Assembly: GCA_026260175.1 (NCBI GenBank)
Contig: JAKCWW010008799.1
Location: 1 to 25,343, forward strand
From: Reticulitermes lucifugus
Taxonomy: Eukaryota; Arthropoda; Insecta; Blattodea; Rhinotermitidae
Direction: 5' to 3'
Length of the DNA: 25,343 bases
Shown: positions 1 to 8,500 of the stretch, one piece after another
How positions within the stretch are numbered: the first letter of the stretch is position 1
Layout: the number at the start of each line of letters is the position of its first letter
Notes under the pieces: generated by a model
Databases searched by the model: none
What the model was told of the DNA's origin: nothing
The model's input: only the letters and a program-made list of their open reading frames with translations
Program-made: the position numbers and the translations under genes

Positions 1-58
1 TAGTTGAGAAGGCCAAAACCTACAAAGGATGAGGTTGTCGCGCCTGTATAAGAAGAAG
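1..58 (+). mobile_element. 3' end of a SINE-like repeat
   Basis: The window opens inside a GC-richer stretch that ends in a GAAGAAGAA tail, followed by AT-rich unique sequence. The form matches the AAG/GAA-tailed SINE ends at 18832 and 23071. The head lies outside the window. Confidence 0.45.
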
Positions 59-282
59 AAAGAGTAACGTTATAAATATGACAGTTATTTTGAACATTGC
101 TCATCACTGTGAGGTTTTCAAACTACGTTTTAGAAACTGGATATGTTTCCATCATCAGGTATAAGGGGTTTCTTTGGCAATTGGGTCCCTGAGAAGAATT
201 CATTGCAGTCACTGGATACTGAAAGAAGTTTTGACAGTTCAGGGTTTTAGGCTTTTGCAGAGGTGCAGTTGAGGTCTTAATT

Positions 283-375
283 CTTCTGGGGTGTGACACC
301 ATGTCACTTGGTAATGCATGATCCCTCAAAATGTTGGAACCACTCACCCAACAACTCAGTGTCACATCCCACAAG
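283..375. repeat. Imperfect inverted repeat with CTTCTGGGGTGTGACAC arm
   Basis: The arm at 283-299 is matched in reverse complement at 359-375 with about two mismatches. The same arm motif (CTTCTGGG, then TGYGACA) recurs at 23538 and 23692, marking a dispersed hairpin-forming repeat family. Confidence 0.6.
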
Positions 376-939
376 ACATGAATCCGCAAGAAGTCCTTGA
401 TGAGAGAGGCAGTAGGGTGTGATGTCTTGTAACCCATTTTTAATGTAACATTAAATGAGTGATCAATGCATTCTTGCATTCATTTATGGTAGGAGTTGCA
501 AGTTTTGACACAAGCAAAGCAGAGAGTAGATGAGTAGAGGGAGTTATTGTGTGTTGTTTGTGCATCACACATGTCCATATTACTGTGTTCTTAATTTTAC
601 CAATTATTTTTGTCATGCACAGGACGTGTCTAATATTTGTGTTCCAAATTTTATCTTATGTTACTCATTTATACTGCATGAACATCCTTACATCCAAGAC
701 ATCTTTGCTGGTTAAGAACATATTGTTGTAAAGTAAGAGTCTGCTGCAGGGTAAAGTCAATTGGGGCTGTTCTGTGAACTGCCATGTACGTTGGAAAGCC
801 TGTCAGGAATGCTGAAAATGTGGCTAAAGGAACCTGATGGGCCTATGATGAGTTCAGCAACGCAGTAGTGCTTTCAAGAATAGACATAATCTTATCATTC
901 ACTCTTCTGTCTTCAAGAAGTGTTGTAGGAAGCTGTTAT

Positions 940-1230
940 GTGTGTTCATTACATTTAGCTTTATAAATCTGGCAGCTGTCTTCCTATCTCTTAAGTGCTA
1001 CTTCCGCTGGTCTCATAAATAGCCTAATTTTAATCCTGTTGTTATCACTTTTAGAATTCCTTCTTTCTGCATTTTGCCTGATTATTCTCACCTTGTATTT
1101 TTTGCTGGGGCTCAGATTGTATCGTGTGGCCATATGTCTTCCATTCACATGAAATGCCCAAACCATCTCAGTCCTTTCCTTTTCTCTCTGTTGTTCTTGT
1201 GCACCCAGCCTTCATATTCCATAATTTTGT
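940..1230 (-). pseudogene. Decayed non-LTR retrotransposon C-terminal fragment
   Basis: Read on the minus strand, one frame gives REKRKGLRWFGHFM, a stop, then MEDIWPHDTI and further short pieces interrupted by stops. R-W-F-G-H-x-M-x-M after a basic run is typical of the region behind the reverse transcriptase of many insect LINEs. All frames contain stops, so this is a dead remnant. The subfamily is not identified. Confidence 0.45.
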
Positions 1231-2271
1231 ATTGCACCCATTCATGGTAATTTTGAACTTCTCAAATAATACACTTGCATTGTATGCAATTTATTTTCCC
1301 CCCTGCTCATACGTGGTGCACATTTCACATCCATTACTTTAACTGCCTACACTACCCCTTCCATTGTATCGTTCAGTCTTGTTGGAGCTATGTGGTCAAA
1401 TATTTGTTCTGGTGCTGTATTTCGTAATTTTTATATTGGTACATTTTAAACAAATAATCATTATTTTCCACTTGTGCCACAGCTTCGAGTGTATGTTGCC
1501 TGTTCTTTTCAAAATGTCATGCTCGCTTTTGAAAATGTATGTGACCTAAGGAAGAACTGGAAAGCATGATTGTTGCTGATTTAAGTAAGCAATGATAATT
1601 TGAAGTCGGGCCTAAAACAACTTTTTGTAAATGGGAGAAAAGGTTGAAATTGTAGCAATTTTTGTGTCAAAATATGTTCTTCTAGCAAATAGGTGAATGG
1701 CTGAGTGGCTTGGATCACCCCTGTGGGCTCTCATTTGACAGTGAAGTTAGTAGTAGTTGTGGCCAGGAAATGTCAGAACACAATGTTTTGTTGTTCACAT
1801 TTCACTATAAGGTTATGCCTTTCAACATAATGTAGTTTTGTGATTATGAAATTTTCATGTCATACAGTTCATGGTTTTAATTCTTTATTAGGCAGTGAAT
1901 TTGTAATGCAGATATCTCCTTATACAACAGTGGTAACTCTCTATACCACCAGCTTTAACATTAAAATCTTCTGAATTCTGTACACGCAATGTCTGTTTGT
2001 GTTTTGTATGATTCCCAGAATATATGCATTATTTTCCTACACATAGTTAACTAAGTGGTCTTTGTAATGGGGATTTGGTGTGCTTTCTGTGGGGTAGGAA
2101 GTGAATGTTTAAATGTTGTTTAGAAAAACTTTGTTTCATGTGGTTAATGTGAAGTCAGTTTTGTCTTGTGTTGATTGAAATATGACATTCAGTCATCAGT
2201 TCAGATTTGAACTGTTTTGTGTAAAATTATCTTCTTTTGATTAGACTCTGTAATATATATTTCCTTTACAG

Positions 2272-2512
2272 GTTTCAGTGTTGTTGAAAGTTGGCCAGAT
2301 GCTGCAAAGAAACTTGGTCAACTTTCAGCTGTCAGTTTTGATGTAGATGGTAATATTGTAGTATTCCATCGTGGAGATCGTGTCTGGGATGGTAATACAT
2401 TCCTTACAAACAATGTTTACAACCAGCGATCGTTGGGGCCCATCAGCCAGCCTACGGTTGTCGTGTTCAATGTGTCTACTGGGCTTGTAGTTGATGAATG
2501 GGGTAGCAGCAT
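2272..2512 (+). CDS. PAL: PAL exon a (first exon in window)
   Basis: The acceptor is TTTACAG before 2272 and the donor is GTGAGT at 2513. The exon opens with the last two bases of a split codon and encodes FSVVESWPDAAKKLGQLSAV, then FDVDGNIVVFHRGDRVWDG and the stretch up to VVDEWGSS. It is the first propeller blade. The Arg of HRGD matches rat Arg533, a substrate-binding catalytic residue. Because the exon starts in mid-codon, at least one coding exon must lie further upstream. Confidence 0.93.
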
Positions 2513-5500
2513 GTGAGTACTTCTCAGCACTGTGAACAGAAATGATCTGTTAATGCATTGTCAGCACTGCTGACTGTTTTATAGGTATGAGAGTTAAAAA
2601 ATGTGAATTGGTTTACAGATCTGAAAAGTGGAGCCAAGATAAGGGCACACACGAAATTAATGTGCAGTACATGATCCAGAACTGTACAGAAGTTCATGTT
2701 AATTGAGTTTATAATCTTTATTTGGTAAATTTATATGAAAATGCACATTCACATATGTACTCATAATATCTAAGAATGATTACATACATGATCTTCAAGT
2801 GTGTCTCATTATGGCTCTAAGCTTTGAAAAGATGTTGTGTGTGTAGAAAAAACATTTTGTTGAAGTGGTTACCACAAAGATGTGATAAGAGTAATTTAAC
2901 ATTCGAAAGTATATTTTACTCTTATCAGTAGTGCAGTCACAACCAACACATACACTTAAGACACGTAATCAGGCAACCGGTTTCAGCTCGGAGCCATCAT
3001 CAGGCCTGATGATGGCTGATAAGAGTAAAATGTACTTTCGCATGTACATACCAACGGGGATGTCTAATGTTAAAAGTAATTTAACATTCTTGATGTCTTG
3101 GCATTATTTGAGATTTTCTTGTACTTACATAACCTCTTTACTCATATAACAGACTACTTGTTATGGGCAGTCCTTTACAAACAGATGTTCCTTCTGTATT
3201 TTTGCATGTTCACAGTGCCTGACATTGAAGAGGCTCATACACATATGTGCTGTGTTGTGGACCAGTTCTATTGTAGATGCAGCAGTTGCTTGACACTTTG
3301 TGCATGCTAGTGCCTGTACTTGTACTGAAACAGTAAAGTCTCCTTTCAGAACACATGATGTTTCAGCTTGTCATGAAATTGTTGGGTTTTGCAAGATCTG
3401 AGTTACATAAAACAGTTCTGCATACCATAGCCATGCATGTGTTGAGTGACATTAATATGAGTTTCATATCTCGGTATTAAATGGAGGTGGTTGATGAACT
3501 TGAAACCAGTTATTCCACCAGCATAGTGCTTCAGTATGCACCAAGGCGAGAGACCATTAGGGCTACCAAGAAACCTGTAGAGAAATAAATGTAATGATGA
3601 GATAAAAAAGTTGGATATAATATGCTGTCATTTTGCTTTTTGCTGGTGAAGGAAGGTGTTATAGCTGTGTATGAATATGATGCCACAAAAGAAACTTAAA
3701 AGTATTAAAAATTGTATGCAGACAAAACTGAAACATAAAGTACGGGATGTTTAGCAGACAGAAAGTGTGAAGAGAGTTAAGTTACAGATGGAACAAAAGT
3801 GTTAATCTCTACAGAGTTACACTTTTAGGGAGGAAACTTCAAAATCATTGTCCCTTGCACATGTGTGATGTGTTTTTGTTCACATTGATAACTCCTAACA
3901 GTTCATAGAAATTACTTACTGGTGATAATTTGGAGACTGGATAATTGGTCTGTGTAGCTTGATTATGTATTTGACTTTTAAAACGAGATGTGGAGGCCAT
4001 TGATATGTGGAACTACTTTTCATTGTCTCGGTCTAATTTGGCAATATCTGTGCAGGTTCTACCTTCCACATGGACTTACGGTGGATGTAAACAACAATGT
4101 ATGGGTGACAGATGTTGCTTTGCATCAGATATTCAAGTTCCCTCAAGGAGGTGGGAAAGCACTTCTCACTCTTGGAGTTGCCTTCATTCCTGGCAATGAT
4201 GATGACCATTTCTGCAAACCTACTGCTGTTGCTGTCATGTCTAACGGAGACTTCTTTGTATCTGATGGTTACTGCAACAGCAGAATTATTAAGTTCAATA
4301 AGAATGGCAAATTTCTCATGCAATGGGGACGTAATTCATTTGGAGGTAGAGTTTCCAACTTTACTTTTAGGTGCTGTCAATCTGTGAACCCTGCTGTGAT
4401 TTATTTACATTACTTTGTGTGTGTTTTTTTTCACTAATAAGATGGAATGTGTGTTCTGACAAAAGGTGTTTACTTTACACCCATGTACATACAATTTTCA
4501 TGTAACCGTCATTGGTACTACACCCCACTTAATTTATGGGCTGTCTGGGGAAGTTTTTGCCAGATTTCCATGTTAGATGACTGCAGACCATTTCCACAGT
4601 CTTGACATTGTGATCTGTGTGTGTTGCTGTAATAGACTTTGCATTGCAGTCCCTAGTCTTGTGGTGTCACCTTCAATACACTTTTCTCTCACAGTAGACA
4701 CTGAAATGTATGAATTATATAGAGCAGTGGTTCCCAAACTTCTGCTGCTGCCACCAACTGTGTCTGGAGATCCTCAGGTTACATTTGGTATAATTTTCAG
4801 TACTGCCCTCTTCTTATGTTATTTGATTTTACACTCTGGACCTAATATTTAGGAGCACCCTTAGGACTGACACTGCTGCCCTTACAGTAGAATGTGAAAA
4901 ACATCCATATGGAATTAATTACATGTAAAATTTGGTGATTGTTTTAGGTGAATATTTTATATAAAGAAGTGCTATACTGGAGTTTTGAAGTGTAGTGTAT
5001 ATATAATAAGGAGATGGTATGTGACTTCGTAGTTTTCACAGCTCCATGTTTTAAATTATGCCATCTGAAGGATTAATTTGTAAGTGAATTCATTGTTTTA
5101 ATGGAGGGGCTATGAATAGAATTTGCCCTTTCTGTGCCTTCGTCTGTTTGTATGTAGCTTACACAGTGATCTTCACATAACATTTACTCATGAAATATGT
5201 AAAGTATCAAGGTTATTCAGAGAAGTAGGGACAGGTGTACCTGGATGTGAAATTCTGTTTGTAGCACCGAGCACCATTACAGAAGTAGCAGACATAACTA
5301 GATCATATTCTTTGTGCTAGTATGAAGAAACAGAATTTGTCGATAGTGAAATTTCAGTAATCAACATCATTACTGAGTTTGGAGCATGAAATCTGTTGTA
5401 TGTCTGCAACTGTTTTTGTGTATAATAACAAACTTTTTAAAAAGTATCTTACCTGAATAACTTCAAAAGCTGTGGAAATGCAGTCACATTTACATTAAGA

Positions 5501-8500
5501 TATGAAAGTTCTTAGCATAACAGTATACACTACACAGCAAAGGTGGACACTGCAGTATCATCTTAAGCATGCTTTACATTTAGGTTTCTTTCTTCCAGTC
5601 ATGATTGTAGTTGTAAGGTACATATTTGAAAGAGACATGTAAAATAACATTTTTTTTTTTGTTTAACCTGAAATATGCATACTGTGCTGCGTGTGTTGTA
5701 TAGCGCACATTTTTGTGTACAGGTGTTAAGTCACCAGTCTATGGGTTTTATGTGCCCCATGCATTGGCTTTGGCAGAAGATAAGGAGATGCTGTGTGTAG
5801 CAGACAGGGAAAATGGACGTATTCAGTGTTTCAACTGTCACAATGGTTCCTTCATAGTACAGTTCCATTCATCTCAGATGGGCTCCCGGATATTCAGTGT
5901 GGCCTATTCTCCAGCAGAAGGTACAAATGATTCTGATTGGTCTGTCGTTTCTGTAAGAGCGCTAAAGAGATGTCATTAACTGGACAAAAGTGGAAAGTTT
6001 TATTTACCTGACTGAGGTGTGGTGGCCAGCGACATATTTTAAGGAAACTCAACCCCCTTCTCCCCAAAACTAAAATCTGTCAGCTTAAACGGTACTGCTG
6101 TCTCCTGTCTTTTCATAGTGAGTTATTTTAAGTGTATAAATTGCTTTTGTGGTGGAACTTGCACCTGCCATTTGTTCTTGCCATTGGTCCCGTTATTGTT
6201 TTTCATTGGTGTGAAAGTGTGGTGTTTCTGTGTTACTTGATCTCTTCAACATTAATTTAATATTGTACTATTTACAGTTTGCAAGTGTAATGTACTGTGC
6301 ATAAATGAAGTGCCCCTGGATTCTGTGTAGTCCCCAGTGATCACAGGTGATTTTGGCCATTTACTGTAAACAGAAACAGTTGATTTATTACAATAAGTAT
6401 ATGTAGCTGTTCAGAGTTAGCACCAATACTGTATGTTAAGTCAGATTTCACCAGTCATCACAAAGGCTCACCAAACATCCACAGAGTAAGAGAATTCTGG
6501 TATATGTCATACCTACAACTCACTAATGTATCTACAGAGTATCAGTACGAGTATTGGAGCATTGACTTTCAGGCTTCCATCGTGGCTGTCGATTTACTGA
6601 TGGTCTTCCAGACTTTAACACTGTGGCAGGATTGTGGACTGACATAAGCATTTAGGAAGAATACGCTGTCTCCATTTTCAGGGGAGCAAAATTATATTCA
6701 GGCAGATGATGAAGTGACTAAGGGAAGAAAGTGGGTTGATTGCATAGGCAGAATACAAGAAATGTGACCATTCAGTTACAGAAAGGGGATATAGGATATG
6801 TCTGTCTGGACTAATAGGACTGCAACAGTAATTTTTTTAAAAAAAACAGGATACTGTATGGCTGTTTTCAGGGCCTGATGTGGTGACAGATGTAAGTAAG
6901 AGACTGTGTGTGAAAATATACAGTAGAACCCTGTTAAGAAGTCTTTCAAGGGACCAGAGGATTAGGGACTTCTTAAGCGGGAAGACTTATTAAGAGGGAA
7001 AGCTTATTAAAAGCATTTTTCCCCATAATTCCTTTGACTGTAGTTACAGGCATGTTCAGCGGCTTTGCCACTTCCACTCGGGTCAAGGTAGGATTTAATT
7101 CCACTTCTCTAATCACCCTCGTCTCTTTCAGTGATAAGGCTTTGCGTTTTATTCCTTTCTGGGTCATGATTACTGCAATAACGATAAATATAATGAAAAA
7201 GTAACCAATTAAAATACAAAAAAGACTCGTACACACTAATGACTGCAGCTGTTAAACAACATAAACACCACCAACAGCATCTAAACAGACAACGTAATGC
7301 ATATAACTTACTGTAATTGCAACAATTTTCTGGGGTGTAGGATTCAGTAGTAGACGTATGCAGGTAGTAATACACAGTAGCCAGCCAGCAGTAGCACCCT
7401 TCAGTTGACGTAACCAGCGTGTTACTGTTCAAGACTTAAAGCAATGTGTTGCCGTTCAGGGTACCTCGGTAGAGATCGATCACATCATAGCATATATCGA
7501 TAGTCTTATATATTGAAACTTATTAAACAAGTAACATTTCATAAAAAATCATACTTTTGGTATCATGAGATTTGACTTCTTAGGTGGGAAAACTTAATAA
7601 GCAGGAAGCTTCATATCTGGGAAAAATTAATGTACGCCTTATGGATTTTATTTCGGGACTTTAAAAATCAGACTTCTTATGCAGGGACTTCTTATCCGGG
7701 TTCTACTGTATATGGTCCTTTTCTGGGCTGTAGCAGATGGGAAGCAGATGAGAGGAGAAGGCATATTTATGAAGGCATTATATAACTCATGCCGTTACAA
7801 TAAAAGTAAATGCATACATATATACGTACATTCCAAGGATCCATAAGTATATCACAAAGACAATAGGATGTAGAACAAGCTAAAAATACGCAAATATACA
7901 CAATTTTTACAGTGTAAAGTATTATAAACATTTTAAAAAACAGTATTATAGATCATCTTTACACACAAAAAATTCATCTGTAGGGTAAAAGGAGTGTATG
8001 TATTTTCTTTATGCTGTTTAAATTTTGATTCCATCGTAGAATGTATTTTTTTTTACACAAGATAGGTTGGCATTTGGTCTATGAAGATGGTGCTTATTCC
8101 ATGTATTAATATTTTGTATAGATGAATTTGTTTGAAAATTTTCTTGATTACTGATAATGAAGTTATTAATGAAAGCATATGTTGGCTTGGAACAGTCTGA
8201 ATCTCTGATTGTTTAAATAGATTTCTACATGAAGTTCTGGGTTGTGCACCAGCCATAATTCTGACGATTTTCTTTAGTAAAGTGAAGGTCTTCCCACTGT
8301 TGCAAGAGTTACCCAAACAAATTGTTCCATATTGTATAATAGAATGGAAGGAAGCATAGTAGATTGATTTGAGAGTGTTAATGTTACTGATATGGACCAT
8401 CCACCTAATGGCATAACATGCTCCACTTAACTAGGAATCATTTTTTTCAATATGGTTCTTCCAGTTTAGGTAGTTATCAATTTGTAAACCAAGAAATTTT

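Larger units (their letters stand above)
59..2271 (+). other. Intron upstream of the first PAL exon in the window
   Basis: No exon with convincing splice sites and PAL-like translation was found here. It contains an inverted repeat (283-375) and a likely LINE remnant (about 940-1230, minus). The remainder, about 1250-2271, is AT-rich and shows nothing further. The 3' end is a normal pyrimidine tract and acceptor before 2272. Confidence 0.7.

Noticed and set aside
123..479. 118-codon minus-strand open frame
   Set aside because: No recognisable family; it overlaps the hairpin repeat at 283-375, which explains part of its composition.
59..2271. Search for the signal-peptide exon of PAL
   Set aside because: No ATG-led hydrophobic exon with a phase-1 donor was convincing; the N-terminus is presumed upstream of the window.
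2511..2514. Donor placed after ATG (TGAGTA) in exon a
   Set aside because: This would break the GT rule; GTGAGT after 2512 fits and the Met codon is completed by the G at 4056.
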